Shown piece by piece: positions 7,919 through 17,114 of a stretch of 64,000 nt of DNA. The position numbers and the translations under genes are program-made. Numbering within the stretch: position 1 is the stretch's first letter; each line of letters opens with the position of its first letter. The DNA lies in assembly GCA_964458495.1 (NCBI GenBank), contig CAYWJB010000005.1, forward strand, positions 203,302 to 267,301, in the 5' to 3' direction. A model generated the notes under the pieces. The model searched no databases, was not told the origin of the DNA, and saw only the letters and a list, made by a program, of their open reading frames with translations. The DNA comes from JANWVO01 sp964458495 (GTDB lineage: Bacteria > Acidobacteriota > Terriglobia > Bryobacterales > Bryobacteraceae).

Positions 7919-9174
7919 ACACGAAGCGCAGCGAGGAGCTGTTTGCGAGAGCGCAGCAGCGAATTCCGGGTGGCGTGAATTCCCCCGTGCGGGCGTTCCG
8001 CAGTGTGGGCGGCACGCCGCGGTTTTTGCGGCGGGGCAGCGGTTGCCGGATCACCGATGCCGACGGCAACACGTATGTCGACTACATCTGCTCGTGGGGA
8101 CCGCTGATTCTGGGACACGCCTTCCCGCCGGTGATCGAAGCCGTACGCGAGGCGCTGGAGAACGGCTCGAGCTTCGGCGCGCCCACAGGGCGGGAGGTGG
8201 AGCTGGCCGAGCGGATCTGCGCGGCGGTGCCGTCGGTGGAGATGGTCCGGCTGGTGAATTCGGGCACCGAGGCCACGATGAGCGCCCTGCGGCTGGCGCG
8301 TGGCTTCACAGGCCGGACGCTGACGGTGAAGTTCGAGGGCTGCTACCACGGCCATGTGGATTCGCTGCTGGTGAAGGCGGGCAGCGGCGTGGCGACGCTG
8401 GGCATTTCAGGCACGGCGGGCGTGCCGGAGGAATTCGCGCGGACCACGATTGCGCTGCCATACAACTCGGTGGAGGCGCTGGAGGCCGCGTTCCAAAGGC
8501 ACGGCGGCGAGATCGCGGCGGTAATCGTGGAACCCGTCGTCGGGAACATGGGATGCGTGCTCCCGCAGCCGGGCTTTCTGGAAGCGATGCGGGAGTTGTG
8601 CACGGGGCACGGCGCTCTGCTGATCTTTGATGAAGTGATGACCGGGTTCCGGCTGTCGCTTGGCGGGGCGCAGCAGATCTACGGGATCCGTCCGGATCTG
8701 ACGACGCTCGGCAAGATCATCGGCGGCGGGCTCCCGATTGCCGCCTACGGCGGCCGGGCGGATGTCATGCGGCATGTGGCGCCATCCGGAGGCGTCTACC
8801 AGGCGGGGACGCTTTCAGGCAATCCGTGCGCGGTGGCCGCCGGCATCGCCATGCTGAAGCATCTGGCCGAACATCCGGAGGTATACGAGCGCGCCGCCGC
8901 AGCCGCCGAGGCGGTTTGCGCCGCCGCTCCGGCAGGGGTGACCGTGCAGCGCGCGGGCTCGATGTTCACTTTCTTTTTCACGGACCGGCCCGTGAATTCC
9001 TGGGAAGACGCCGCCACCTGCGACACGCAGCGGTATGCCGCATTTTTCCATCACTTGCTGGAAAACGGCGTGTATTTTCCGCCCTCACAATTTGAGGCCG
9101 CATTTGTCTCCGCGGCGCATGACGATGCCGCGGTGGAACAGACTGTGGCCGCAATCCGGTCTTTCCGGGGCTGA
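7915..9174 (+). CDS. hemL: Glutamate-1-semialdehyde 2,1-aminomutase
   Basis: A 419-residue PLP enzyme that converts glutamate-1-semialdehyde to 5-aminolevulinate in the C5 route to haem and cobalamin. The N-terminus SEELFARAQQRIPGGVNSPV is diagnostic. GSFGAPTGREVELAE, LVNSGTEATMSALRLAR and the Schiff-base lysine in TLGKIIGGGLPIAAYGG (Lys267) are all in place, and the length matches the family. The start is a GTG overlapping the upstream stop by 4 nt. 5-Aminolevulinate also feeds corrin synthesis, but the B12 genes at 20486-25124 suggest uptake rather than full synthesis. Confidence 0.96.
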   Translation: MNTKRSEELFARAQQRIPGGVNSPVRAFRSVGGTPRFLRRGSGCRITDADGNTYVDYICSWGPLILGHAFPPVIEAVREALENGSSFGAPTGREVELAERICAAVPSVEMVRLVNSGTEATMSALRLARGFTGRTLTVKFEGCYHGHVDSLLVKAGSGVATLGISGTAGVPEEFARTTIALPYNSVEALEAAFQRHGGEIAAVIVEPVVGNMGCVLPQPGFLEAMRELCTGHGALLIFDEVMTGFRLSLGGAQQIYGIRPDLTTLGKIIGGGLPIAAYGGRADVMRHVAPSGGVYQAGTLSGNPCAVAAGIAMLKHLAEHPEVYERAAAAAEAVCAAAPAGVTVQRAGSMFTFFFTDRPVNSWEDAATCDTQRYAAFFHHLLENGVYFPPSQFEAAFVSAAHDDAAVEQTVAAIRSFRG

Positions 9175-9392
9175 GGCCCTCCGGCGCTTTGCGCCTCGCG
9201 TGTTTCCAGCACAGACGCCGGCAAAACGGCAGCAAAGGCAGCAGGCTGGCTCTGCTGGAGAGGTGCGCAGGAACCGGCCGGACGGCGCAAGCCGTCATAT
9301 TCTCCGGCTCAAGGTCCACAGCCGCGTGCGTCGGCGGCTGCGGTTCGAGCCGCGGGGGAAACTTCGGCTCCCTTGAGTCCGTCTTTTTGTCG
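9175..9392. other. Intergenic region with GNRA-looped hairpin
   Basis: This 218-nt gap after hemL contains a perfect hairpin, GACGGC-GCAA-GCCGTC (9281-9296), closed by a GNRA-type loop and followed by ATATT. A second inverted repeat lies around TGCGGTTCGAGCCGC near 9340. No T-run typical of an intrinsic terminator follows either. I saw no tRNA, no known riboswitch core and no convincing small gene. Confidence 0.35.
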
Positions 9393-11258
9393 ATGGCATC
9401 GGCTCGCGTCAATTCCTGGGGGAATCAGGCCATCGAGGGATCTGCCCGGCGGAGGGGGAAGCCGCCAATTCTCGTGGGAATTCTGTTCCTGGCGGGACTG
9501 GCCGCAGCCCGGGGCGCGCCTCCCGATCCCCGTGATACGGAGACTATCGGTTCAAAAACCCGCTTTACGCCCCGGCAGTACAAAGACCTGAAGACCTGGG
9601 AAGCCAGAAGAGAGGTGCTGCGGCGGCAGATCCTGGTTTCCGCCGGTCTATGGCCGCTCGAGCCGCGCGGTCCGGTTCCCGTGCACCGGTTCGGGAAGAT
9701 TGGCAAGGGCGCCTATGCCGTCGAGAAGCTGGCGCTCGAAACCCTGCCGGGATTTCTGGTGGGCGCGAACCTTTACACTCCGGCCAGGCTCGCGCGCCCG
9801 TCGCCTGCGGTGCTGGTGGCGCACGGGCACTGGAAGCACGGGCGCACACACCACGCCGAGGATTACTCCGTTCCGGCGCTTTGCGCGAACCTGGCGGCGC
9901 AGGGGTTCGTTGTGCTGGCGTGGGACATGGTCGGCTATGAGGACACGAGGCAGCTGCCACATGATTTCGGGCGCTCGCCCGAGGAGCTGGCGTGGCTGTT
10001 CTCGCCCTTCAGCCTGCAACTCTGGAACGCGATCCGGGCGCTGGATTTTGTCGAGTCCCTCCCGGAGGTGAACCGGTTTCTGATCGGGATGACCGGCACT
10101 TCCGGCGGCGGCACGCAGACCTACCTGCTCGCGGCGGTCGACGAGCGCATCCGCGCGGCGGTGCCCTCCGGCATGGTGTCAGCGACCTTTCAGGGCGATG
10201 ACGTTTGCGAGATGGCGCCAGGGTTGCGCATCGGCACAAACAACGTCGAACTGACTTCCTTGATTGCGCCCCGCCCCCTGTTGCTGGTGGCGGCGACCGG
10301 CGACTGGACGCGCGAGACGCTTCAAGTGGAACTTCCGGCGATCCGCTCCGTGTACCGGCTCTACCGGCAGGAACGGCGGGCATCGGCGGCGATGATCGAC
10401 GCCGGACACAACTCGAACCGGGAGAGCCGCGAGGCCGTCTATGCGTTTTTCCACCGCACGCTGGCTCGACGCAACCCTTTTGCCGCCGCGCCACGGGAGA
10501 GCAATGCATTGCCTCTGCCGTCGCGGGACGAGTTGCTGATTGGAGAGCCGATGCAAGCCGCAGCGCTCGCCACTCGGAACGAGATCCTCGCTGCGTGGAG
10601 GAAGATGGCGGTGCAGCGCACAGCCGCGATGGATCTGGAACAACTGCGCGAACGGCTGGCGGTGTGCCTGAACGTCCGCACGCCGGCGGAAGTCACGGAG
10701 CCGGAATCCACCGCCGGCCTGGTGCTCCTGAGGACCGACACGGGCACGCCGGTGCGGGCGCGGTGGCTCGTGCCGCCCTCGGAGAATACGGAATCGTTCG
10801 AGATCGCTGTCAGCCCGGCCGGGCTGCAGTGCCCGGAGTGTCTCGCCGTTGAGGCGGGCGGAGCGGTGCGGGCGCGTCTCCTGATCGAGGTTTACAAGTC
10901 TGGCGCGCCGCCGCAGCCGTTTGACCTCGAACGCGCCACGTTTCGCAGGAGCAACCTTGCCGAGCGCGTGCAGGACATCCTCGCCGGTGTGCGCTACGTT
11001 GCCGGCTTCGCCCGAGGCCGGCGCATTCTCCTCTCCTGCTCCGGCGTGGCGCGCGCCTGGTGTCTGCTGGCTGCGGCCGTGGCGCCACCCGGGTTCGCCA
11101 TCGGGCTGAATGCGAGCCTCGACGAGAGCGTTGCCGCAGGCGTGGCCGAATATCTGAACCGCCCCGGCATCGCCTATGCGGGCGGGCTCAGCGTTCTGAT
11201 CCGCCTGGCGAGCCGCGGCACAGCCGCCGGCGAGCCGCCCGTTACAATGGGGAAGTGA
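9393..11258 (+). CDS. Exported alpha/beta hydrolase, acetyl xylan esterase-like
   Basis: About 621 residues from the ATG at 9393; the start is uncertain because no good ribosome binding site is visible. An N-terminal hydrophobic stretch (ILVGILFLAGLAAARG) near residue 30 suggests export. Residues about 90-370 form an alpha/beta-hydrolase: a long cap, HGHWKHGRTHH (oxyanion region), nucleophile elbow GMTGTSGGGTQT, RPLLLVAATGDWT near the acid, and DAGHNSNRESR with the catalytic His. This matches acetyl-xylan-esterase/dienelactone-hydrolase-type enzymes seen in acidobacteria. The last about 240 residues form a second module without a recognised signature. The probable substrate is a polysaccharide ester, which is inferred. 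The next gene overlaps its stop (GTGA). Confidence 0.72.
   Translation: MASARVNSWGNQAIEGSARRRGKPPILVGILFLAGLAAARGAPPDPRDTETIGSKTRFTPRQYKDLKTWEARREVLRRQILVSAGLWPLEPRGPVPVHRFGKIGKGAYAVEKLALETLPGFLVGANLYTPARLARPSPAVLVAHGHWKHGRTHHAEDYSVPALCANLAAQGFVVLAWDMVGYEDTRQLPHDFGRSPEELAWLFSPFSLQLWNAIRALDFVESLPEVNRFLIGMTGTSGGGTQTYLLAAVDERIRAAVPSGMVSATFQGDDVCEMAPGLRIGTNNVELTSLIAPRPLLLVAATGDWTRETLQVELPAIRSVYRLYRQERRASAAMIDAGHNSNRESREAVYAFFHRTLARRNPFAAAPRESNALPLPSRDELLIGEPMQAAALATRNEILAAWRKMAVQRTAAMDLEQLRERLAVCLNVRTPAEVTEPESTAGLVLLRTDTGTPVRARWLVPPSENTESFEIAVSPAGLQCPECLAVEAGGAVRARLLIEVYKSGAPPQPFDLERATFRRSNLAERVQDILAGVRYVAGFARGRRILLSCSGVARAWCLLAAAVAPPGFAIGLNASLDESVAAGVAEYLNRPGIAYAGGLSVLIRLASRGTAAGEPPVTMGK
11243..11248 (+). 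promoter_or_regulatory. -10-like element for HAD phosphatase gene
   Basis: TACAAT ends 6 nt before the GTG at 11255 and lies inside the end of the upstream esterase gene. The position would allow a separate leaderless transcript in addition to readthrough. No clear -35 was found. Confidence 0.35.
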
Positions 11259-11866
11259 TCCGGAGCCTGATCTTTGATCTGGGCCGCGTGATTGCGCCGT
11301 TCGACTTCCGCCGCGGCTACGAGCGGATGTCGGAGCGCTGCGGCCTGCCGCCGGAGGAGGTGCGCGCGCGGCTCAAGGCCGACGGCATGGTCCGCGACTT
11401 CGAATCCGGCCGGATGGACAGCCACGAATTCCACCGCCGCGTTGCGCAGCTGCTGGAATCGGATGTCGATTACGACGAATTTCGCGAGATCTGGTTCAGC
11501 ATTTTTCTCCCCGAAACGCTGGTTCCCGACAGCCTGCTCGAGCAATTGCACGCCCGTTACCGGACCGTGCTGCTGTCCAACACCAACCCGATGCATTTTG
11601 AGATGATCCGCGAGCGTTACCCGATTTTGCGCCACTTCGACGCTTTCGTGCTCTCCTATGAAACCAGGGCGATGAAGCCCGATCCCCGCATTTACGAAGC
11701 CGCCGTCAGCGCCGCCGGCAGCGCCCCGCGGGAGTGCTTCTTCACCGACGACATCCCGGAGTACGTGGAAGGGGCGCGGCGAATGGGCATCGACGCGGTG
11801 CTGTTCGAGGGCGTGGAAAAGCTGCAACAGGAGCTGCGCGCGCGGGGCGTGCTGCCGCCTCAGTAG
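11255..11866 (+). CDS. HAD-superfamily (subfamily IA, YihX-like) phosphatase
   Basis: A 203-residue cytoplasmic hydrolase. The motifs in order are IFDLGRVIAPFDF (nucleophile Asp near residue 8, with Gly instead of the second Asp, as in YihX/epoxide-hydrolase-type HADs), LLSNTNPMH (motif II), MKPDPRIY (Lys) and FFTDDIPEYVEGA (acidic motif). A helical cap follows motif I. YihX is a glucose-1-phosphate phosphatase, so a sugar-phosphate substrate is plausible. The GTG start overlaps the upstream stop, and the 3' end overlaps the convergent E1 gene by 7 bp. Confidence 0.85.
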   Translation: MIRSLIFDLGRVIAPFDFRRGYERMSERCGLPPEEVRARLKADGMVRDFESGRMDSHEFHRRVAQLLESDVDYDEFREIWFSIFLPETLVPDSLLEQLHARYRTVLLSNTNPMHFEMIRERYPILRHFDAFVLSYETRAMKPDPRIYEAAVSAAGSAPRECFFTDDIPEYVEGARRMGIDAVLFEGVEKLQQELRARGVLPPQ

Positions 11867-13965
11867 GCCAGCAGCCGTTCGGCTTCCCGCTGGATGTCCT
11901 GCGTCTGGGGCAGAATGGCGTCTTCCAGATCCGGGTGGTAGCCGACCCAGGTGTCGAGGGCGGCCACGCGCGCCACCGGCGCGTCGAGATGCTCGAACAG
12001 CTCGCCGGCGATGCGGGCGGCGATTTCCGCTCCGTAGCCGAAGCTGAGCATGTCCTCATGCACCACCAGCGCGCGGCTGGTCTTGCGGACGCTGCGGGCG
12101 ATGGCCTCCCAGTCGTACGGTGCCAGCGTGCGGAGGTCGAGGATTTCAATGGAGCGGTCCGGGTGCTTCTGTTCGATCCACGACGCCGCCACCAGCGACT
12201 TCTGCACGGTCATGCCGTAGGTGATGACCGTCAGGTCGCTTCCGGGCTTGACGACGCGGGCGCGGCCGAAGGGGATGGTGAAATCGGGCCCCGGGTGGGG
12301 GCTGCGGTTGTACGGCTCGCGGTACAGGCGCTTGTGTTCGAGAAACAGCACCGGATCGTCGCAGCGGATGGCGGTGCGCAGCAGGCCGCAGGCGTCGAGC
12401 GCGTTGGACGGGAAGACGACACGCAGGCCGGGAATGTGCGTGAAGGCAACCTCGCCGCACTGGCTGTGGTAGATGGCGCCTCCGTTCAGATAGCCGCCGA
12501 TGGCGACCCGGATCACGGCCGGCGCTTTCCAGGCATTGTTCGAGCGCCATCGGATGTTGGCCAGCTCGTCGCGGATCTGCATCATCGCCGGCCAGATGTA
12601 GTCGAAGAACTGGATCTCGACCACCGGCTTCAATCCCCGGCTGGCCATGCCGACGGCGCGGCCGGCGATGGCCGCCTCGGCGATGGGGGAGTTGAAGACG
12701 CGCCGGGAGCCGAAGCGCGCCTGCAGGCCGTGCGTGGCCTTGAAGACGCCGCCTTTGCCTTTTACCTCGCGCAGGTTCTCTTCGCGGCTGCAATCGGCCA
12801 CGTCCTCGCCGAAGACGACGATGTTGGGGTCGCGTTCCATCTCTTCGGCGAGCGTAAGGTTGATCTCGTCCACCATGGTGCGCGGCTCGCCGTCGAATTG
12901 CGGCTCGGCTTCCAGCGCGGGCGAGCAAGGGTCGAAGTCGGGCGAGTAAAGGTAGCGCAGGGCCGAGTCCGGCGAAGGCGGTTCGGCCTTCAGCACGCGT
13001 TCGGTGATTTCGGCGATCTCCAGGTCCACCTCGTGGCAGATGCGCTTGTAGGAGACCTCTTCCAGGAGGTTCTCGGCGATGAGCCAGCGCGGAAACTGGA
13101 TGATGGGATCGCGCGCGGCTTCGGCGGCGCGTTCGGCCTCGGTCTTGTAAAGCCGCTCGTCGTCGCTGAGCGAGTGCGAATAGGGGCGGATGCAGTGGGC
13201 GTGCACCAGCGCCGGCCCGTGGCCCCCGCGCGCGTGTTCAGCCGCTTCCGTCATCGCCCGGTAGGAGGCGAGGAAGTCCGTGCCGTCGCACTCGAGGATC
13301 TTCAGATCCGGGAAGCCGGAGACCAGTTTCGAGATGCTTCCGCCGGGCGTCTGCTTCTCCACCGGAACCGAGATGGCCCAGCCGTTGTCCTGGATCAGAA
13401 AGATCACCGGGAGGCGGTTCAGGCAGGCGGCGTTGAGAGCCTCCCAGAATTCGCCTTCGCTGGTGGCGCCCTCCCCGCCGCTGGCCAGCGTGACCTCGCC
13501 GGATTCCGGGCGCAGGTAGCGGGAGGCTTCGGCGCATCCCACGGCGTGAAGGAACTGCGTTCCGGTGGGAGAGGAGCCGGTGAAGATGTGCAGCGCCGGG
13601 GAGGACCAGTGCGATGGCATCTGGCGGCCGCCGGAGGCGGGCCCGGCGGCTGCGCCCACGCTTTCCAGCAGCATGTCCTCGGCGGTGACGCCGAGCGCCA
13701 GCGCCAGAGCGCGGTCGCGGTAATAGAGGTGGAACCAATCCTGCCCCGGGCGCAGCGCCATGCCTGCGGCCGTCTGGATGGCCTCGTGGCCGGCGCCGCT
13801 GATCTGGAAGAAGATGCGGTTTTGCCGTTTCAGCATCACCTCGCGGTCGTCCAGCCGCCGCGACATCTGCATGATGCGGAAAGCGCGCTGGAAGGCGGCG
13901 CGGTCCAGGCCGCAATAGTCGGGGCTTGCCGGCGCGGGCGCAGTCACAGTTTTGGCGGTCGCCAT
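11860..13965 (-). CDS. 2-oxoacid dehydrogenase E1, fused alpha and beta subunits
   Basis: A 701-residue thiamine-diphosphate enzyme, the decarboxylating E1 of a pyruvate or branched-chain 2-oxoacid dehydrogenase complex. The alpha half (about residues 20-330) has GAGHEAIQTAAG, WFHLYYRDRA, the TPP motif GEGATSEGEFWEAL...QDNGWAISVP, and a phosphorylation-loop-like HCIRPYSHSLSDDE. The beta half (from about residue 365) starts at TMVDEINLTLAEEMERD and contains FGEDVAD, FNSPIAEAAIAGRAVG, IQFFDYIWPA and VVHEDMLSFGYGAEI. The single-chain arrangement occurs in some Bacteroidetes and acidobacteria. Neither E2 nor E3 is in the window. The start at 13965 is preceded by GAAGGA and a good promoter. Confidence 0.9.
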   Translation of the reverse strand: MATAKTVTAPAPASPDYCGLDRAAFQRAFRIMQMSRRLDDREVMLKRQNRIFFQISGAGHEAIQTAAGMALRPGQDWFHLYYRDRALALALGVTAEDMLLESVGAAAGPASGGRQMPSHWSSPALHIFTGSSPTGTQFLHAVGCAEASRYLRPESGEVTLASGGEGATSEGEFWEALNAACLNRLPVIFLIQDNGWAISVPVEKQTPGGSISKLVSGFPDLKILECDGTDFLASYRAMTEAAEHARGGHGPALVHAHCIRPYSHSLSDDERLYKTEAERAAEAARDPIIQFPRWLIAENLLEEVSYKRICHEVDLEIAEITERVLKAEPPSPDSALRYLYSPDFDPCSPALEAEPQFDGEPRTMVDEINLTLAEEMERDPNIVVFGEDVADCSREENLREVKGKGGVFKATHGLQARFGSRRVFNSPIAEAAIAGRAVGMASRGLKPVVEIQFFDYIWPAMMQIRDELANIRWRSNNAWKAPAVIRVAIGGYLNGGAIYHSQCGEVAFTHIPGLRVVFPSNALDACGLLRTAIRCDDPVLFLEHKRLYREPYNRSPHPGPDFTIPFGRARVVKPGSDLTVITYGMTVQKSLVAASWIEQKHPDRSIEILDLRTLAPYDWEAIARSVRKTSRALVVHEDMLSFGYGAEIAARIAGELFEHLDAPVARVAALDTWVGYHPDLEDAILPQTQDIQREAERLLAY

Positions 13966-13985
13966 CGGCTTGCTTCCTTCTCCAC

Positions 13986-14013
13986 AGTTTACCCGTTCCC
14001 CGCCGGCTGCCAA
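13986..14013 (-). promoter_or_regulatory. Promoter for E1 alpha-beta gene
   Basis: On the minus strand, TTGGCA (14013-14008) and TAAACT (13991-13986) are separated by 16 nt, about 20 nt before the start codon at 13965. A GAAGGA ribosome binding site lies between. This is one of the few conventional leadered promoters here. It is back to back with the serS TACAAT element (14028-14033, plus strand). Confidence 0.55.
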
Positions 14014-14043
14014 TCCAGCCGGGACGGTACAATGTTGGTTTCT

Positions 14044-15327
14044 ATGCACGATCTGGCGTACTTCCGGGCCCATCTGGAGGCCATTGCCGCCCGCCTCCAG
14101 CAGCGCGGATTCTCTCTCGACGTAGAGGAGTTCCGGTCCTTGGATGCCCGGCGGCGCGCTGCGGTCACAGAAGCCGAAGAGCTCCGCGCGCGCCGCAACG
14201 CCGAAAGCCAGGAGATTGGGCGGCGGAAGAAGGCCGGGGAGGACACCTCTGCACTCCAGGCCGACGTGCGCGCCCTGGGAGACCGCATCGCTGAACTGGA
14301 GGAGCAGACGAAAGTGCTGGACGAGGAGTTCCGCGCCCGCCTCGCTTCCATTCCCAACGTTCCCCATGAGAGCGTGCCTGCGGGGGCTTCCAGCGACGAC
14401 AACGTCGAGGTCAAGCGCTGGGGCGCTCCGCGCGAATTCGCCTTCCAGCCCAAGGCGCACTGGGACCTGGGCCCGCAGCTCGGCATTCTCGATTTCGAAC
14501 GCGCGGCCAGGATCACCGGCGCGCGCTTCGCCGTCTACATGGGCGCGGGGGCAAAGCTCGAGCGGGCGCTGATCAATTTCATGCTCGACCTGCACACGCG
14601 CGAGCACGGATACACGGAAGTCCTGCCGCCGTTCCTGGTCAACTCGGCCTCGTTATACGGAACGGGCCAGCTGCCGAAGTTCGCCGCCGACCTCTTCAAA
14701 TGCGAGAACTTCGACTTCTGGCTGATCCCCACCGCCGAGGTGCCGGTGACCAACCTGCACCGCGAGGAGACGCTCGACGGCGAGGCACTGCCCATCCGCT
14801 ACTGCGCCTTTACGCCGTGTTTCCGCAGCGAGGCCGGCTCCTACGGGCGGGACGTGCGCGGCATCATCCGGCAGCACCAGTTCCAGAAGGTGGAGCTGGT
14901 CAACTTCACACGCCCGGATCAAAGCTACACGGAGCTGGAACGGCTGACCGAAAGCGCCGAACACGTGCTGGAGCGCCTGGGGCTGCCCTACCGCCGCGTG
15001 GTGCTGTGCACCGGCGACATGGGCTTCGCCTCGGCCAAGACCTACGACCTCGAGGTCTGGATGCCCGGCCAGCAGGCGTTCCGCGAAATCTCGTCGTGCT
15101 CGAACTTCGAAAGCTTCCAGGCGCGCCGCGCCGGCATCCGCTTCCGCACCGGGAAGGGCAAGGCCGAATACGCCCACACGCTGAACGGCAGCGGGCTGGC
15201 GGTGGGGCGCACATGGGTGGCGGTGGTGGAGAACTGCCAGCAGGAAGACGGCTCGATTGTGCTGCCGGAGGCGCTGCGGCCCTACCTGAACGCGGAGCGC
15301 ATCGACGCGCAGGGGCGGCTGGTCTGA
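14044..15327 (+). CDS. serS: Seryl-tRNA synthetase
   Basis: A 427-residue class II aminoacyl-tRNA synthetase. The N-terminal coiled-coil arm spans about residues 25-100 (LQQRGFSLDVEEFRSLD through KVLDEEFRARLASIPN). The catalytic motifs are GTGQLPKFAADLF, motif 2 CFRSEAGSYGRDVRGIIR with QFQKVELVNF, SCSNFESFQARRAGIR, and motif 3 NGSGLAVGRTWVAVVEN. The length is normal. The ATG at 14044 gives the usual N-terminus; an alternative ATG at 14032 adds four residues but overlaps the TACAAT element at 14028. A very long upstream in-frame extension is only antisense of the E1 gene. Confidence 0.97.
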   Translation: MHDLAYFRAHLEAIAARLQQRGFSLDVEEFRSLDARRRAAVTEAEELRARRNAESQEIGRRKKAGEDTSALQADVRALGDRIAELEEQTKVLDEEFRARLASIPNVPHESVPAGASSDDNVEVKRWGAPREFAFQPKAHWDLGPQLGILDFERAARITGARFAVYMGAGAKLERALINFMLDLHTREHGYTEVLPPFLVNSASLYGTGQLPKFAADLFKCENFDFWLIPTAEVPVTNLHREETLDGEALPIRYCAFTPCFRSEAGSYGRDVRGIIRQHQFQKVELVNFTRPDQSYTELERLTESAEHVLERLGLPYRRVVLCTGDMGFASAKTYDLEVWMPGQQAFREISSCSNFESFQARRAGIRFRTGKGKAEYAHTLNGSGLAVGRTWVAVVENCQQEDGSIVLPEALRPYLNAERIDAQGRLV

Positions 15328-15334
15328 GGGCCGC

Positions 15335-16366
15335 TCAAGGCAGCAGCACGATCTTGCCCACGCCGCCGGCGTAGGATTCCAGCGTCTCAAACGCCTCCTG
15401 CGCGCGCTCCAGCGGCCAGCGGTGGGTCACCATCGGCGCGAAGAGCGGCGCGTGTTCGGCCAGCAGCCGCAAAGCGAGTTCGCTGCGGTGGTTGGATCGG
15501 CGCACCGGAAAGAACCACTGTTCCTTCCGGCGCAGCGTGTGGAAATCGATGGGAAGACGCTCTTCGGAGGGTAGCGCCGTGATGACGATCCGCGCCGCCG
15601 GCGCGCCCATGTGGATCGCCTGGTTGTGCGAGTCGCCCTTGCCGGCGCAGTCGAAGACCATGTCCACTCCGCGCTGTCCGGTCTCGCGCAGCACTTCGCG
15701 GACGGGATCGGTTTGCGAGGGATCGATCGACGCATCCGCGCCGGCGATCCTCGCCAGCTCCCGCCGGTGCGCCACCGGCTCCACCGCCCAGATGCGCGCC
15801 ACGCCCGCCAGCCGCAGGCACGCGATGGTGACCAGCCCGATGGGTCCGGCGCCGAGCACCGCCGCGGTTTCCCCCAGGCGGGGCTGGCCGAAGCGGAAAG
15901 ACTGGAGCGCGATGGCGATGGGTTCGAACAGCGTGCCCTCGGCCATGCCAAGCCCTTCCGGCAGAGGCAGGAGGTTTACCGGAGGCAGGTTTACGTGATC
16001 ACGGAAGAATCCCGGCTCGCCGGCGTTGGACAGGAAGCGGACATGGTGGCACAGGTTGTGCCGCCCGCTCATGCAGAATTCGCAGTGATAACAGTAAAGC
16101 GGGGCTTCCAGGGCGACCCGGTCGCCCGGCGACCATTGCGTGACGCCAGCCCCGACGGCGCTGACCACTCCCGTGGGTTCATGGCCGAGCACCATGGGAT
16201 AGACGCAAGGCATGCCGCCCACGCTGCCCTCGCGGAAATTGTGCAGGTCGCTGCCGCAGACGCCGACAGCGGCCACGCGCACCTGCACCTCGCCCGGGCC
16301 GGGCGGATCGGGCTCGTACGGGCGGACCTCGATGGTCCGCAGGCTGGTGAGCAAGGCAACGGCCAT
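15335..16366 (-). CDS. Zinc-dependent alcohol/polyol dehydrogenase (MDR family)
   Basis: A 343-residue medium-chain dehydrogenase. Catalytic zinc ligands are Cys in VGVCGSDLHNF (near residue 37) and GHEPTG. A structural zinc site is formed by the cysteines in LYCYHCEFCMSGRHNLC. The NAD(P) fold is AAVLGAGPIGLVTIACLR near residue 165. This looks like the sorbitol/threonine dehydrogenase branch, so a polyol or sugar alcohol is the likely substrate. It is convergent with serS, with only 7 nt between stops, and is followed upstream on its strand by the Cys-rich protein 13 nt away. Confidence 0.88.
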   Translation of the reverse strand: MAVALLTSLRTIEVRPYEPDPPGPGEVQVRVAAVGVCGSDLHNFREGSVGGMPCVYPMVLGHEPTGVVSAVGAGVTQWSPGDRVALEAPLYCYHCEFCMSGRHNLCHHVRFLSNAGEPGFFRDHVNLPPVNLLPLPEGLGMAEGTLFEPIAIALQSFRFGQPRLGETAAVLGAGPIGLVTIACLRLAGVARIWAVEPVAHRRELARIAGADASIDPSQTDPVREVLRETGQRGVDMVFDCAGKGDSHNQAIHMGAPAARIVITALPSEERLPIDFHTLRRKEQWFFPVRRSNHRSELALRLLAEHAPLFAPMVTHRWPLERAQEAFETLESYAGGVGKIVLLP

Positions 16367-16379
16367 CGGCGCGGCGGCC

Positions 16380-16865
16380 CTATTTCTTGAACAGCCGGTC
16401 GAAGGCGAGGCGGGCGTCGGCGGCGCTCTTCGGCGCGGCGATGTCGGGGCGGTCGCTCATGCGGATGACCGAGGACGGCGGGGCGCTGTCGCGGGCCACG
16501 GTGACGCGCGGCCGGAAGAACGTGCAGTCGTTGGCGCGGTCCTTGTAGGGAATGCGCGCCGGAATCGGCTTGGTGCACTGGAAGCGCGTCGAGGGCTCGA
16601 AGAAGGCGCACTGCTTGCAGCAGTGCAGCTCGGCGCCGCACTTCGGGCACGCGCCCGAAAAGTCCATGTCGGGCGGGAACGGCGTGGCGCAACTGTAGCA
16701 GCGCGCCGCCGTGACGGTCTCCACCATGCGCGGCAGGCGGGGGCCGGTGACGTCAATGGGGGGACGCGGCCCGCGGTTCTTCGGCCTTTCGCGGTCGCGA
16801 TCCTCGCCACCCGGGGCGTCGTAATCCATATAGCCCCGCTGTTTGTATTTGCGGTCGCCTTCCAT
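16380..16865 (-). CDS. Zinc-ribbon-like Cys-rich protein, unknown function
   Basis: A 161-residue soluble protein without signal or membrane segment. The N-terminal 45 residues are charged and low-complexity (YDAPGGEDRDRERPKNRGPR). The core has regularly spaced cysteines: CYSC, CPKC, then CCKQC, QC and C over about residues 55-120, enough for two zinc sites. The C-terminal third contains KSAADARLAFDRLFKK, a basic amphipathic end. I do not recognise a named family. An AAGGAG ribosome binding site precedes the ATG by about 10 nt. A role in nucleic acid or protein binding is only a guess. Confidence 0.6.
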   Translation of the reverse strand: MEGDRKYKQRGYMDYDAPGGEDRDRERPKNRGPRPPIDVTGPRLPRMVETVTAARCYSCATPFPPDMDFSGACPKCGAELHCCKQCAFFEPSTRFQCTKPIPARIPYKDRANDCTFFRPRVTVARDSAPPSSVIRMSDRPDIAAPKSAADARLAFDRLFKK

Positions 16866-17114
16866 GTGGAAGTGTGCTCCTTTGGTGACTGGTCAGTCGT
16901 TGCGGTTGTGCGGATCGCCTCAATGAGCAGGCTGGTGTGAGTCCGGATCCCGGCGGACGCCAATGGCAGGCCCTTCTTCCGCGAGGAGAGAATTTCGCAC
17001 TAGCCCGTGTGCCGTTTCCACCGCGCGCCCAAGCATCCCAGCTTCGCCGCGCGGCCGCTCACCCGGCACTCCTCATACATATCACGGTTCCGCGCCGGAA
17101 TCCAGCCCCTTCTT

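Noticed and set aside
9175..9392. tRNA-like T-arm (GGTTCGAGCC) after hemL
   Set aside because: The stem does not pair with the right 5-bp/7-nt geometry and there is no acceptor stem.
11734..14043. Long N-terminal extension of the serS reading frame (1197 codons in total)
   Set aside because: The extension is antisense of the E1 alpha-beta gene; a normal SerRS N-terminus begins at 14044.
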